Source: Aureimonas pseudogalii
GTDB taxonomy: Bacteria > Pseudomonadota > Alphaproteobacteria > Rhizobiales > Rhizobiaceae
Assembly (NCBI RefSeq): GCF_014196835.1
Contig: NZ_JACIEK010000001.1
Coordinates: 62,001-126,000 of the forward strand
Length of the DNA: 64,000 nucleotides
Direction of reading: 5' to 3'
Positions 17,786 to 26,893 of this stretch are shown in pieces (the first letter of the stretch is position 1; each line of letters starts with the position of its first letter). The position numbers were made by a program, and so were the translations under genes. The notes below the pieces were generated by a model. That model had not been told where the DNA came from and did not search any database. It saw only the letters and a program-made list of their open reading frames with translations.

Positions 17786-18769
17786 ATGCAGACCCGCAAG
17801 CTCGGACCCGATCTCGTCGTCTCCTCCATCGGCCTCGGCTGCATGGGCATGTCGGAATTCTACGGCGAGGGCGACGACGCCGAATCGATGAACGTCATCC
17901 ACCGCGCCATCGATCTCGGCGTCACCTTCTTCGACACCGCCGACATGTACGGCGTCGGCCGCAACGAGACGCTTCTCGGCAAGGCGCTAAAGGCCAAGCG
18001 CGACGGCGTGGTCGTCGCCACCAAGTTCGGCAACGTGCGCGGCCCCAACGGCGAGCGCCTCGGCATCAACGGGCGGCCGGACTACGTGAAGAAGGCCTGC
18101 GACGACAGCCTGACGCGGCTCGGGATCGAGGTCATCGATCTCTACTACCAGCACCGCGTCGATCCCAACGTGCCGATCGAGGACACGGTGGGGGCGATGA
18201 GCCGCCTCGTGGAAGCCGGCAAGGTTCGCTATCTCGGGCTCTCGGAAGCCGCGCCCGCCACCATCCGCAAGGCCCACGCGACGCATCCGATCGCGGCGCT
18301 CCAGACGGAGTACTCGCTCTGGAGCCGCGAGCCGGAAGAGGAGATCCTGCCGACGCTGCGCGAGCTCGGCATCGGCTTCGTGCCCTATTCGCCGCTCGGC
18401 CGCGGTTTCCTCACCGGACGCTTCAAGACGCCCGACGATCTGCCGGACGGCGATTTCCGCAAGGGCTCGCCGCGCTTCACTGGCGCGAACTTCACGAAGA
18501 ACCTGAAGCTCGTCGAGATCGTCGAGGCACTGGCCAAGCGCAAGGGCGCGACCGCCTCGCAGTTGGCGCTCGCCTGGGTGCTGGCGCAGGGCTCCGACGT
18601 CGCGCCGATCCCCGGCACCAAGCGCGTGCGCTATCTCGAGGAGAACGCCGACGCCGTGCATGTCGAGCTGTCGCCTGACGATCTCGGCGAACTCGACGAG
18701 GCTTTCGGTGCCGAGGCGGTGGCCGGTACGCGCTATCCGGAAGCGGCGATGAAGGCGGTCAATCTGTAG
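17786..18769 (+). CDS. Aldo/keto reductase (AKR13-like)
   Basis: NADPH-dependent aldo/keto reductase of 327 aa that would reduce aldehydes or ketones in the cytoplasm. The TIM-barrel catalytic set is present: Asp in FFDTADMYG with the Tyr four residues on, Lys in VVATKFGN, and His in LYYQHRVDP. The C-terminal [13 protein letters not shown] segment is the cofactor phosphate-binding part. GAAAGGA lies nine bases before the ATG. The physiological substrate is unknown; members of this group are often induced by oxidants or aldehydes. A hairpin follows the gene. Confidence 0.91.
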   Translation: MQTRKLGPDLVVSSIGLGCMGMSEFYGEGDDAESMNVIHRAIDLGVTFFDTADMYGVGRNETLLGKALKAKRDGVVVATKFGNVRGPNGERLGINGRPDYVKKACDDSLTRLGIEVIDLYYQHRVDPNVPIEDTVGAMSRLVEAGKVRYLGLSEAAPATIRKAHATHPIAALQTEYSLWSREPEEEILPTLRELGIGFVPYSPLGRGFLTGRFKTPDDLPDGDFRKGSPRFTGANFTKNLKLVEIVEALAKRKGATASQLALAWVLAQGSDVAPIPGTKRVRYLEENADAVHVELSPDDLGELDEAFGAEAVAGTRYPEAAMKAVNL

Positions 18770-18780
18770 CAACAAGACAA

Positions 18781-18807
18781 GGCGGTCGCGTTCGGCGCGC
18801 GATCGCC
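18781..18807. terminator. Hairpin between convergent genes
   Basis: Ten-bp stem (18781-18790 with 18798-18807, one G-T pair, 7-nt loop) in the 79-base gap between the convergent reductase and deaminase genes. On the minus strand it is followed by TTGTCTTGTT, so it may stop transcription of the deaminase gene; on the plus strand no T-run follows. Confidence 0.45.
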
Positions 18808-18848
18808 GCCCTCCCGTCCGTAAAAAAACGGCCGCGGACGAGACGCCT

Positions 18849-19472
18849 TCAAGCCAGCGGAATGTTTCGGCCGCCCTTGTCCTGCTGATAGGCGTCCGAC
18901 AGCTCGGCATACCGGCGGCTGATCGCCTCGACGCGGGCGGCCAGCTTCGAGCGATCCGGCTCGGCGAGCCCGGCGATCGTGCCCTTGAGATCGTGGCTGG
19001 TCCAGTAGCGGTTCGAACGATTGTACAGCGGCCGGTCCGGCGCGACCTCGCCGACATCGGGGTCGGGCACCGCGTAGACCGCCTTCAGAATCTGAATGTC
19101 GTAGGGGATCGCGAAGGCGTCGCGGCTGTCCTCGTGACGGAACAGGTAGTGGAAATTGTCGAAGCCGGCCCAGGTGATGCCGGAGAGACAGAGCGAGCAG
19201 GGCTCGTGGGTCGCCAGAAAGATGCAGTCCTTCGGCGCCGGCCGGTCGTGCTCGGACAGTTCGTAGAACCGTTTGATCGCGTGGATCTCGCCATGCCACA
19301 GCGGATTCTCGATCTCGTTGTTCGTCTCGGCGACCACCACCGAGAGGTCCGATTTTCGCAGGATCGCAGCACCGAAAATCTTGTTCCCGCGGGCGACGCC
19401 TGCGCTCGTTCTCGGGAACACGGCCGTCTCGATCACTTCGAGCAGCCTGTCGGCAAAACGAAAATCGTCCAT
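18849..19472 (-). CDS. Nucleoside/cytidine deaminase-like protein
   Basis: Zinc-dependent deaminase fold protein of 207 aa. The zinc and catalytic motifs are clear: HGE in NPLWHGEIHAIKRF (about residues 59-61) and PCSLC in ATHEPCSLCLSG. It is longer than guanine or tRNA-adenosine deaminases because of a C-terminal helical extension (YNRSNRYWTSHDLKG onward). The substrate may be a nucleoside, a base or another cyclic amidine; none can be chosen from sequence. AGGAG precedes the ATG. It ends toward the convergent reductase gene and lies 18 bases beyond the metW stop on the same strand, with its start upstream of that gap. Confidence 0.85.
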   Translation of the reverse strand: MDDFRFADRLLEVIETAVFPRTSAGVARGNKIFGAAILRKSDLSVVVAETNNEIENPLWHGEIHAIKRFYELSEHDRPAPKDCIFLATHEPCSLCLSGITWAGFDNFHYLFRHEDSRDAFAIPYDIQILKAVYAVPDPDVGEVAPDRPLYNRSNRYWTSHDLKGTIAGLAEPDRSKLAARVEAISRRYAELSDAYQQDKGGRNIPLA

Positions 19473-19490
19473 CGCGAACTCCTCAAGGCG

Positions 19491-20147
19491 TCAGGGACGG
19501 CGCAGCACGAACACCGCCTGCTGGCCGAAGAGGTTCCAGAACCACCAGGGCATGCGCATGTCGAGTTTTCGGCCGGTGGTGTCGAGCGCCACCGCCGTCT
19601 CCACCACGGCGCCGATCTCGTGCGTCAGGTCGACGAAGTCGCGGATGGTGCAGAAATGGATGTTGGGCGTGTCGTACCAGGCATAGGCGAGGTTCTTCGT
19701 CACGGGCATGCGACCCTTGATCATCAGCGACGAGCGCACCGACCAATGGCCGAAATTGGGGAACGAGACGATGGCGTGGCGCCCGATCCGCAGCAGTTCC
19801 ATGAGAACAAGCTTCGGGTTGCCGGTGGCCTGGATGGTCTGCGACAGGACCGCATAGTCGAAGGCGCCGTCGGGATAGTGGACGAGATCCTTGTCGGCGT
19901 CGCCCTGCACCACCGAAAGCCCGCGGCGCACGCATTCGTTGACGCCGGGCTGCGACAGCTCCATGCCGCGCGCATCCACCTCGCGGCGCTGCTGAAGCCG
20001 GTCCATCAACGAGCCGTCGCCGCAGCCGACGTCGAGCACCCGGCTCCCCGGCGTCACGAGATCGGCGATGAGGTCGAGATCGACGCGCCGTCCCGCGTCC
20101 TCGGCCGCAATCCGGCTGGTGGGCACCGGCGCTTCGGCAACGCTCAT
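19491..20147 (-). CDS. metW: Methionine biosynthesis protein MetW
   Basis: MetW (218 aa), a class I methyltransferase-fold protein that works with MetX in methionine synthesis through O-acylhomoserine. Motif I is [12 protein letters not shown] at about residues 38-49, and the family block [22 protein letters not shown] and [10 protein letters not shown] follow. Its start overlaps the metX stop (ATGA), so it is translated with metX, the invariant arrangement in proteobacteria that carry both. A methyltransferase reaction has not been firmly assigned; current evidence in related bacteria points to activation of MetX. Confidence 0.94.
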   Translation of the reverse strand: MSVAEAPVPTSRIAAEDAGRRVDLDLIADLVTPGSRVLDVGCGDGSLMDRLQQRREVDARGMELSQPGVNECVRRGLSVVQGDADKDLVHYPDGAFDYAVLSQTIQATGNPKLVLMELLRIGRHAIVSFPNFGHWSVRSSLMIKGRMPVTKNLAYAWYDTPNIHFCTIRDFVDLTHEIGAVVETAVALDTTGRKLDMRMPWWFWNLFGQQAVFVLRRP

Positions 20148-21328
20148 CGAACCAGCCCTCGTGCCTTGGCGGCTGAGGAGACGAAGCCCGCCACCGCCCC
20201 GATGAACTCCGGCTCGTCGAGCAGGAAGGCGTCGTGCCCCTTGTCGGTCTCGATCTCGACGAAGGAGACCGAGGCGGCGTTGGCGTTCAGCGCGTGCACC
20301 ACGGCGCGGCTCTCCTCGGTCGGAAACAGCCAGTCCGACGAGAACGAGACGAGGCAGAAGCGCGTCTTCGTCTGGCGGAAGGCCTCGGCGAGCCGCCCGC
20401 CATGCTCGGCGGCGATGTCGAAATAGTCCATGGCGCGCGTCAGGTAGAGATAGGCGTTGGCATCGAACCGGTCGACGAAGGTCATGCCCTGGTGGCGCAG
20501 ATAGCTCTCGATCTGGAAGTCGGCGTCGAAGCCGAAGCCGAGCTTGTCGCGGTCCTGCAGGTTGCGCCCGAACTTGCGCTGCAACGCGGCTTCCGAAAGG
20601 TAGGTGACGTGCGCGGCCATGCGCGCCACCGCCAGCCCCTTGTGGGGCCGGGTGCCGTGCTGGATGTAGTCGCCGCCGTGCCAGTCGGGGTCGGCCATGA
20701 CCGCCTGACGACCCACCTCGTGGAAGGCGATGTTCTGCGACGAGTGGCGCGCGCCGGTGGCGATCGGCAGCGCCGCGAAGACGCGGGAGGGATAAGCCAC
20801 CGTCCATTGTAGGCACTGCATGCCGCCCATCGAGCCGCCGATCACCGCGAACAGCGTGTCGATGCCCAGCCGGTCGATGAGCATCGCCTGCGCCCGCACC
20901 ATGTCGGGGATGGTCAGCACCGGCAGCGCGAGCGCGTAGGGCATGCCCGTCTCGAAATCGGTCGAGGCCGGCCCGGTGGAGCCCATGCAGGAGCCGAGGA
21001 CGTTGGCGCAGACCACGAAGAAGCGGTCCGTGTCGATCGGCTTGCCCGGCCCGATCAGGGTCGACCACCAGCCGGCCTTGCCGGTCACGGGATTGGGGCT
21101 GGCGGCATACTGGTCGCCCGTCAGCGCGTGGCACACGTAGATCGCGTTCGACTTGTCGGCATTCAGCTCGCCATAGGTCTCGTAGGCGAGATGGAAGGGC
21201 GAGAGCGTGCGTCCGCCGTCGAGCCGCAGCGGCTCGTCCGGGCCGAAATAGGCGACCTTCGAGGAGGGCTGGCGCGCCTCGCGGGCGCCGAGGGTCTCTT
21301 CGGTGACGGGATCGGCAATGATCGACAT
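20144..21328 (-). CDS. metX: Homoserine O-acyltransferase MetX
   Basis: Alpha/beta hydrolase-fold homoserine O-acetyl- (or O-succinyl-) transferase of 394 aa, the first dedicated step to methionine. Nucleophile Ser166 is in GGSMGGMQ, with the Asp in FSSDWLFP and the His in DKGHDAFLL completing the triad. The [20 protein letters not shown] and GTGxxGASTD-like GSTGPASTD blocks are typical. Together with metW it faces hisC. No ribosome site is obvious before the ATG; the upstream segment has TTGATC, 17 bases, TAGCAC, which would put transcription at the start codon. I looked for a SAM-II riboswitch here and did not find one. Acetyl versus succinyl specificity cannot be decided. Confidence 0.95.
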   Translation of the reverse strand: MSIIADPVTEETLGAREARQPSSKVAYFGPDEPLRLDGGRTLSPFHLAYETYGELNADKSNAIYVCHALTGDQYAASPNPVTGKAGWWSTLIGPGKPIDTDRFFVVCANVLGSCMGSTGPASTDFETGMPYALALPVLTIPDMVRAQAMLIDRLGIDTLFAVIGGSMGGMQCLQWTVAYPSRVFAALPIATGARHSSQNIAFHEVGRQAVMADPDWHGGDYIQHGTRPHKGLAVARMAAHVTYLSEAALQRKFGRNLQDRDKLGFGFDADFQIESYLRHQGMTFVDRFDANAYLYLTRAMDYFDIAAEHGGRLAEAFRQTKTRFCLVSFSSDWLFPTEESRAVVHALNANAASVSFVEIETDKGHDAFLLDEPEFIGAVAGFVSSAAKARGLVR

Positions 21329-21459
21329 GGCCCGTGCTATCGACTCGTGCGGGCAAGATCAACGCATGCGGGCCCGGCTCGGGAACGGGCGGCGCTCGAC
21401 ATCGAACCGCCCGGGGGTTATGCGGCTGAGGTTTTCCCGCTGATGCCAGGATGATCGCC

Positions 21460-22563
21460 ATGTCCGAAACGCGCGCGCGCCCCGTTCCCAAGCCCGGCAT
21501 TCTCGACATCCACGCCTACGTGCCCGGCAAGGATTCCGCCCCCGAGGGCGTCAAGCTGCACAAGCTGTCGGCCAACGAGACGCCCTTCGGCGCCTCGCCG
21601 CGCGCCCGCGAGGCGGTCGCGGCGCTGGCCGACCGGCTGGAGATCTACCCCGATGGGCAGGCGACGGCCCTCAAGACCGCGATCGCCGAGGTCCACGGGC
21701 TCAATACGCGCAACATCCTTTGCGGCAACGGCTCGGACGAGCTGCTCGGCCTCATCTCGCAGGCGTATCTCGCGCCGGGCGACGAGGCGATCCACTCCGA
21801 GCACGGCTTCCTCGTCTACGCCAACTACATCCGCGCCGCCGGCGCGACGCCGGTGGTGGCGCCCGAGCGCGACGAGCGCACCGACGTCGAGGCTGTCCTG
21901 GCCGCCGTCACGGAGCGCACGAAGGTCGTCTTCATCGCCAATCCCAACAACCCGACCGGCACCTACCTGCCCTTCGACGAGGTGCGGCGCCTGCAGCGCG
22001 GCCTGCCGCCGCACGTGCTGCTCGTGCTCGATGCCGCTTACGCCGAATATGTGCGGCGCAACGACTATTCGGCCGGACTGGAACTCGCCTCCGAGGTCGA
22101 GAACGTGGTGATGACCCGCACCTTCTCGAAGGTGCACGGCCTCGCCGCACTGCGCGTCGGGTGGATGTACGCGCCCGAAGCGGTGATCGACGCGCTCGAC
22201 CGGTTCCGCGGTCCGTTCAACATCAACGCCATGGCCATCGCCGCCGGCGCTGCGGCGATCCGCGATCGGGCGCATGTCGCGCGCTCCGTCGAGCACAACA
22301 CGACCTGGGTCGAGCGCCTGACGAACGAGCTCGGCGCGCTCGGCCTGCGCGTCACGCCTTCGGTCGGCAACTTCCTGCTCGTCCACTTCCCCGACGCGGC
22401 CGGCCACACGGCGGCGGCGGCGGACGCCCATCTGACCGAGCGCGGCTTCATCCTGCGCCGGGTCACGGCCTACGGCTTCCCGAACGCGCTGCGCCTGACG
22501 GTCGGCTCGGCCGAGGCGAACGAAGGCGTCGTCGCCGCGCTCACCGAGTTCATGGCGCGATGA
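21460..22563 (+). CDS. hisC: Histidinol-phosphate aminotransferase
   Basis: PLP-dependent class I/II aminotransferase of 367 aa that converts imidazole-acetol phosphate to histidinol phosphate; in this order the gene beside tyrC may also serve aromatic amino acids. Lys224 in [15 protein letters not shown] is the PLP Schiff-base residue, and [15 protein letters not shown] and LDAAYAEYV are the cofactor-binding blocks. Of two close ATGs I chose the second because CCAGGA lies eight bases before it. The stop overlaps the tyrC start (ATGA). A separate his operon is not in the window. Confidence 0.93.
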   Translation: MSETRARPVPKPGILDIHAYVPGKDSAPEGVKLHKLSANETPFGASPRAREAVAALADRLEIYPDGQATALKTAIAEVHGLNTRNILCGNGSDELLGLISQAYLAPGDEAIHSEHGFLVYANYIRAAGATPVVAPERDERTDVEAVLAAVTERTKVVFIANPNNPTGTYLPFDEVRRLQRGLPPHVLLVLDAAYAEYVRRNDYSAGLELASEVENVVMTRTFSKVHGLAALRVGWMYAPEAVIDALDRFRGPFNINAMAIAAGAAAIRDRAHVARSVEHNTTWVERLTNELGALGLRVTPSVGNFLLVHFPDAAGHTAAAADAHLTERGFILRRVTAYGFPNALRLTVGSAEANEGVVAALTEFMAR

Positions 22564-23516
22564 ACGCTCCGCATTTCGAGAAGGTCGCGCTGATCGGCAT
22601 CGGCCTCATCGGCTCGTCGATCGCGATCAACATGCGCGAGCGCGGGCTGGCGCGCGAGATCGCCATCGCGACGCGCCGGCCCGAGACGCTGAAACGCGCC
22701 GAGGAGCTCGGCCTCGGCACGTCCTACCATCTCGACACCGCCGATGCCGTGCGCGATGCAGACCTCGTCATCCTCTGCCTGCCCGTCGGCTCCTGCGGCG
22801 CGGCCGCCGCCGCCATGGCGCCGAGCCTCAAGCCCGGCGCCATCGTCTCCGACGTCGGCTCGGTGAAGGCCTCCGTGGTGCAGCAGGTGCAGCCGCACCT
22901 GCCCGCCAACGTCCATTTCGTGCCGGGCCATCCGATCGCGGGCACCGAGCAGTCCGGCCCCGACGCCGGATTTCTCGAGCTATTCGAGAACCGCTGGACG
23001 ATCCTCACCCCCCTGCCTGAGACCGATGAGGCCGCCACGCAGCGGCTGCGCGCCTTCTGGGAGGCGACGGGCGCGATGGTGGAGATCATGACGCCCGAGC
23101 ACCACGATCTCGTGCTCGCCATCGTCTCTCACGTGCCGCATCTCATCGCCTACAACATCGTCGGCACCGCCGCCGATCTGGAAACCGTGACGCAATCCGA
23201 GGTCATCAAGTTCTCGGCCTCGGGCTTCCGGGACTTCACCCGCATCGCCGCCTCCGACCCGACGATGTGGCGCGACATCTTCCTCACCAACCGCGACGCG
23301 GTGCTGGAGATGCTCGCGCGCTTCTCGGAGGATCTCGCCTCCCTGCAGCGGGCGATCCGCTGGGGCGACGGCGACGCGCTGTTCGACCTGTTCTCTCGCA
23401 CCCGCGCCATCCGCCGCTCGATCGTGCAGGCCGGCCAGGACACGGAAGAGGCCAATTTCGGCCGCCTCCCCCACCGCAAGGACAGCTGGAACGAGACGCC
23501 GCCGGCCGCCGAGTGA
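22560..23516 (+). CDS. tyrC: Cyclohexadienyl/prephenate dehydrogenase
   Basis: NAD(P)-dependent dehydrogenase of 318 aa that oxidises prephenate or arogenate on the way to tyrosine. The dinucleotide-binding GIGLIGSS is at residues 13-20, VSDVGSVK and [12 protein letters not shown] form the active-site loop with the catalytic His, and SHVPHLIAY lies in the helical C-terminal domain. There is no chorismate mutase or ACT domain. It is coupled to hisC by an ATGA overlap, a standard pair in Hyphomicrobiales. Whether prephenate or arogenate is preferred is not decided by sequence. Confidence 0.93.
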   Translation: MNAPHFEKVALIGIGLIGSSIAINMRERGLAREIAIATRRPETLKRAEELGLGTSYHLDTADAVRDADLVILCLPVGSCGAAAAAMAPSLKPGAIVSDVGSVKASVVQQVQPHLPANVHFVPGHPIAGTEQSGPDAGFLELFENRWTILTPLPETDEAATQRLRAFWEATGAMVEIMTPEHHDLVLAIVSHVPHLIAYNIVGTAADLETVTQSEVIKFSASGFRDFTRIAASDPTMWRDIFLTNRDAVLEMLARFSEDLASLQRAIRWGDGDALFDLFSRTRAIRRSIVQAGQDTEEANFGRLPHRKDSWNETPPAAE

Positions 23517-23541
23517 GCGGCGGCAGGCTCGCAGCGGCGCC

Positions 23542-24579
23542 TCAGAGCCGCGGCAGGTCGCCGAGCGGAATGAAGCCGAGGCGCGCCTCGCCGTCGCGCA
23601 CCTGAACGTCGACCACCGTCTGGCCGTTCTCCTGCCGCCCGACGAAGCCGACCGCACCGGCGATGCTCGTGGCGATGCCGCCGGTGCCGGGCACGAGCAC
23701 GCCGACCAGCCCGGCGATGGCCTGCGGGTTCTCCAGCGCCAGACGGAAGTCGCCGGAAATGCGCCCGTCCTGCGAGACGCGGAAGGGCCCGGACACCTCG
23801 GCGCCACCGCCCGACGGCAGCGACAGGCGCAGCTGGCGGACGACGCCGGCCTGCCCGCGCAGCGCCGGGCCGAACCGGCCGCCAGGCACGCCGCTGCGAA
23901 GCCAGCCGGCGGCGCCATCCACGGTCATGTCGGCCGACACGTCGAAGGGCGGCATCACGGGAATGCCCGGCACCGCGGCGACGATCCCGGCATCGGTGAG
24001 CGCCACGTCGAGGCTGGAGCCGTTGCGGCGCGCGTGTGCTTCGAGGCGCGTCGAGCGAGCGATCTCGGCGCCCGCGGCACCGCCCGCCGCTTGCAGCGCG
24101 ACGACGGGATTGTCCATCACCAGCGACACGCGCTCCAACCCGTCCGACCAGAGGCCGGTGGAGGTCTGCGCGAGGTCCCAGCGCAGCGCCAGCGGCGGCA
24201 GGCCCGGCGCCTCGACGCTGGCCGGCGAGGCGAGTTCGGCGACGATGCGCGAGGGGTCGTAGACCTGCGCCGCCGTGTGGAGCGCGCCGGCCGTTACCCG
24301 CACGCCGTTGGCCGGCGCCTCGACACCGAGGGCGCTACAGGAGAGGCCGAGCCGGAACGGATAGCCGAAGACCTCGCGATCCGTGCAGGTGATGGTGGTG
24401 CCGCCGCCGGCCGCCTCGTCCAACGCCGCCGCGACGCGCCGGTCGAGCTCGCGGGCGAGATAGAACCAGACCCCCGTCAGCACGATCGCGAGGACGACGA
24501 CGACCCCGAAGATCCCGGCGAAGACGCGCGATGCGCTTCGCTTGCGTCGCGGCGCCTCGTAGCTCCTTGACCTCGCCAT
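23542..24579 (-). CDS. DUF2125 membrane-anchored protein
   Basis: A 345-aa protein of the DUF2125 family, function unknown. A basic N-terminus (MARSRSYEAPRRKRS) precedes one transmembrane helix (about residues 20-42), and the rest would be periplasmic. The segment FGYPFRLGLSCSALGVEAPANGV is the family hallmark, and the later beta-rich repeats end in GDLPRL. GAAAGGACGCAAGGAC stands directly upstream of the chosen ATG; a longer reading upstream is not supported. It is divergent from chaC and converges on tyrC, a recurrent layout in this order. Confidence 0.84.
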   Translation of the reverse strand: MARSRSYEAPRRKRSASRVFAGIFGVVVVLAIVLTGVWFYLARELDRRVAAALDEAAGGGTTITCTDREVFGYPFRLGLSCSALGVEAPANGVRVTAGALHTAAQVYDPSRIVAELASPASVEAPGLPPLALRWDLAQTSTGLWSDGLERVSLVMDNPVVALQAAGGAAGAEIARSTRLEAHARRNGSSLDVALTDAGIVAAVPGIPVMPPFDVSADMTVDGAAGWLRSGVPGGRFGPALRGQAGVVRQLRLSLPSGGGAEVSGPFRVSQDGRISGDFRLALENPQAIAGLVGVLVPGTGGIATSIAGAVGFVGRQENGQTVVDVQVRDGEARLGFIPLGDLPRL

Positions 24580-24630
24580 GTCCTTGCGTCCTTTCTGCCC
24601 ACCGTTCCGGCGCTTCATGACGCGCCGCCG

Positions 24631-25161
24631 ATGGGAATGGCAAGCATGGTGGGCGATTTGTGGGTCTTCGGGTACGGTTCGCTGATCTGGCGGCCGGGCT
24701 TCCCGTTCCAAGAGCGGGCGAAGGCGCGGCTGGCCGGGTTCCACCGCTCGCTCTGCATCCACTCGCACGTGCATCGCGGCACGCCCGAGCGCCCCGGCCT
24801 CGTGTTCGGGCTCGATCGCGGCGGCTCCTGCGTCGGCATGGCGTTTCGCGTGGCTGAAGAGGATCGCGAGGCGGCGGTCGCCTATCTGCGCGCGCGCGAG
24901 CTGGTGACCAACGTCTATCGCGAGGTCACCTTGCCCGTCCGGCTGCTCGACGGGCGGCCAGTGCGCGCGCTCGCCTACGTCGTGGATCGCGGCCACGCGC
25001 AATATGCCGGCCGGCTCGGCATCGACGAGGCGGCGGCGCTCGTGGCCCGCTCGCACGGCCAGTCCGGCCCCAACGTCGACTACGTGCGCTCGGCGCTCAC
25101 CGAGATCGAGGCGCTGGGTCTGCGCGATCCCTGGCTGTCGGCGGTGGTCGCCCGGCTCTGA
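24631..25161 (+). CDS. Gamma-glutamylcyclotransferase (ChaC-like)
   Basis: ChaC-type enzyme of 176 aa that would cleave glutathione or gamma-glutamyl peptides to 5-oxoproline. The substrate-binding loop VFGYGSLIWRPGF is at the N-terminus, and the catalytic Glu is in YLRARELVTNVYREV. The remainder (ALAYVVDRGHAQYAG, GPNVDYVRSALTEI) fits the family. Three in-frame ATGs occur in the first six codons and none has a strong ribosome site; the third (24646) would give MVGDLWVFGYGSL, a more typical N-terminus. Downstream lies a REP-like palindrome. Confidence 0.89.
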   Translation: MGMASMVGDLWVFGYGSLIWRPGFPFQERAKARLAGFHRSLCIHSHVHRGTPERPGLVFGLDRGGSCVGMAFRVAEEDREAAVAYLRARELVTNVYREVTLPVRLLDGRPVRALAYVVDRGHAQYAGRLGIDEAAALVARSHGQSGPNVDYVRSALTEIEALGLRDPWLSAVVARL

Positions 25162-25190
25162 GGCGACGAACTCTTTGTTTGCCGCATTGT

Positions 25191-25233
25191 CCGGACGTGA
25201 AAGCCGACTCGGCTTTCACTGGACATGCTCTAG
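25191..25233. repeat. REP-like dispersed palindrome, copy 1
   Basis: A 23-base near-perfect palindrome (GTGAAAGCCGA-C-TCGGCTTTCAC, 25197-25219) flanked by CCGGAC and by GGACATGCTCTAG. A second copy with the same flanks in the opposite orientation lies at 29614-29656. It sits between the convergent chaC and plsC genes and overlaps the very end of plsC. Confidence 0.7.
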
Positions 25234-26027
25234 ACCGCGCGAGAGAAGCCGGCCTCGGCTTCGGCGAGGCGCTCGGCCACGAGGGGGCTCATCGGCAGAT
25301 CGGGACGCTCCGTGAAGGCGTCGCGCAGGAAGTCGAGCGACCGGGTCTCGATCCGCTCGCGCAACGTCGCGATGAAGGGCATGCGCTTCAGTCCGGGCGG
25401 GATCAGCTCCAGAAACTCGGCGCGGATCGTGCCGGGCTCGCGCCGCACCGCCTGGCGCGGCCAGTACAGCCCGGAGTTCAACGCCACCGGCACCACCGGC
25501 AGACCGAGCTCGGCATAGAGGAAGTGGATGCCGGGACGATAGTTGGGAACGGCGCCGGGCGGGGCGCGCGTGCCCTCGGGGAAGATGATGATCTGGCGCC
25601 CCCGCGTCACGGCCACACGCGCGGCGGCCAGCAGCGAGGGCAGCACCGCGCCGCGTCGCTTGCGGTCGACCGGAATCATGCCGAGGCCGTAGGCGTACCA
25701 GCCGAAGACGGGAATGCGCATCAGCTCCTTCTTGAGGATGAAGGTCGGCTTCTCCAGATGCGGCAGGATCGAGATCACCTCCCAGAAGGATTGGTGCTTG
25801 GCGGCGACGATCGCCGGTCCTGCGGGAATGCGCTCCTGACCGGTGAGCACCGAGCGCGTGCCGGCGACATGGTGCAGCAGCCAGAGGCTGGAGCGCGACC
25901 AGCTCTTCACCACCCACCAACGCGCGGGTTCGGGCAGGAAGAAGAAGACCGGCAGATAGAGGATCATCTGCCCGGACAGGTTCGCGTAGAACAGGAACTG
26001 GAAGGCGATCGATCGAAGCAGGGTCAT
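25230..26027 (-). CDS. plsC: 1-acyl-sn-glycerol-3-phosphate acyltransferase
   Basis: Membrane-associated acyltransferase of 265 aa that acylates lysophosphatidic acid to phosphatidic acid. An N-terminal hydrophobic segment (about residues 8-32) anchors it. The catalytic motif reads KHQSFWE, that is His-X4-Glu rather than the textbook His-X4-Asp, a variant I associate with alphaproteobacterial PlsC. The substrate motif IIIFPEGTRA and the VPVALNSG block are intact. It lies downstream of ydcF-like, ftsX and ftsE on the same strand, a conserved cluster linking division and envelope lipids. Another acyl acceptor is possible. Confidence 0.88.
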   Translation of the reverse strand: MTLLRSIAFQFLFYANLSGQMILYLPVFFFLPEPARWWVVKSWSRSSLWLLHHVAGTRSVLTGQERIPAGPAIVAAKHQSFWEVISILPHLEKPTFILKKELMRIPVFGWYAYGLGMIPVDRKRRGAVLPSLLAAARVAVTRGRQIIIFPEGTRAPPGAVPNYRPGIHFLYAELGLPVVPVALNSGLYWPRQAVRREPGTIRAEFLELIPPGLKRMPFIATLRERIETRSLDFLRDAFTERPDLPMSPLVAERLAEAEAGFSRAV

Positions 26028-26133
26028 TCGGCCTGGGTCTTGAAGGCTCCGCTCGCGCGGCGTGCCTCCTCATAGAGGCATTCCCCGCGAATTTGAAGGA
26101 TGGGGCGGGCATGCGCCGACGGTGGTGCGAGCG

Positions 26134-26862
26134 TCAGGATTGCCGCCCGGCGACGCGGTGGACGAGGTGGCCGGCCTCGGCGAGGTTGAGCGCCAGCCGC
26201 GCCTTCACCGCCAGCACCTTGGCGTATTCGGTGGCGAGGAGGCGCAGCCCGAGCCGGCTCGGCCAGCCGTCGCGGCGCCAGAGCTTGTCGGGCGACACCG
26301 GATAGGCGACGATCTCGGGCGCGCCGGGAACGCCGGCGATCTCGAGCAGCGAACGCGGGACATGATAGTCGGAGGTGACGAGAAGGAGGCGCGAGAAGCC
26401 GTGCTCCCGCGCCCAGCGCGTCGTCATCTCGGCGTTGCCGATCGTGTTGAGCGCCTCGTAGTCGAGATCGACGCAGCAGTCGAAGAGCGCGCGGTCCGTG
26501 CCGGTGGTGCGCGCGAGCGCCGCCGCGCTCGTCTCGCGGTTGACGCCCGACACGAGAAGACGCCGCCCCCGCCCCTCGCGCAAGAGCTCGATGCCCCGTG
26601 TCAGCCGCTGCTCGCCGCCCGTCAGCACCACGATGCCGTCGGCCTGCCCCCCGGCCGGCGGCACGGCGAGCGCCGCGACGTCTCGCGCGAAGCGAATGAA
26701 GCCACCGGCGAGATAGGCCGTGCCGGCGAAGCCGACGAAGAGCGCGAGAACGAGAAGAGCGCGCCGGCGCCGGCCACGCACGCGCTTCGCTGGCCGGGCC
26801 GATGCCGGGCGGCGCGGTTCGTTTCTCGCCGTTCGGGGTTCGAAACCTTGCTCGTGTCGCAT
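26134..26862 (-). CDS. YdcF/ElyC/SanA-family membrane protein (DUF218)
   Basis: A 242-aa protein with a basic cytoplasmic N-terminus, one transmembrane helix (about residues 34-56) and a periplasmic DUF218 domain. Family landmarks are ADGIVVLTGGEQRLTRGIELL, RRLLVSGVN, EALNTIGNAEMTTRWA and RLLLVTSDYHVPRS. Relatives such as ElyC and SanA affect undecaprenyl-carrier use and envelope integrity, but the biochemical activity is not settled. It follows ftsX by 31 bases and precedes plsC, so it is probably in the ftsEX transcription unit. Confidence 0.88.
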   Translation of the reverse strand: MRHEQGFEPRTARNEPRRPASARPAKRVRGRRRRALLVLALFVGFAGTAYLAGGFIRFARDVAALAVPPAGGQADGIVVLTGGEQRLTRGIELLREGRGRRLLVSGVNRETSAAALARTTGTDRALFDCCVDLDYEALNTIGNAEMTTRWAREHGFSRLLLVTSDYHVPRSLLEIAGVPGAPEIVAYPVSPDKLWRRDGWPSRLGLRLLATEYAKVLAVKARLALNLAEAGHLVHRVAGRQS

Positions 26863-26893
26863 CAGGGACCAACGATCGGTGGGAAGAGTTTGT

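Noticed and set aside
21329-21459. Possible SAM-II riboswitch before metX
   Set aside because: Segments such as GTTGATCTTG and AGTCGATAGC faintly recall it, but the required first stem and pseudoknot partners do not pair, so I do not call it.
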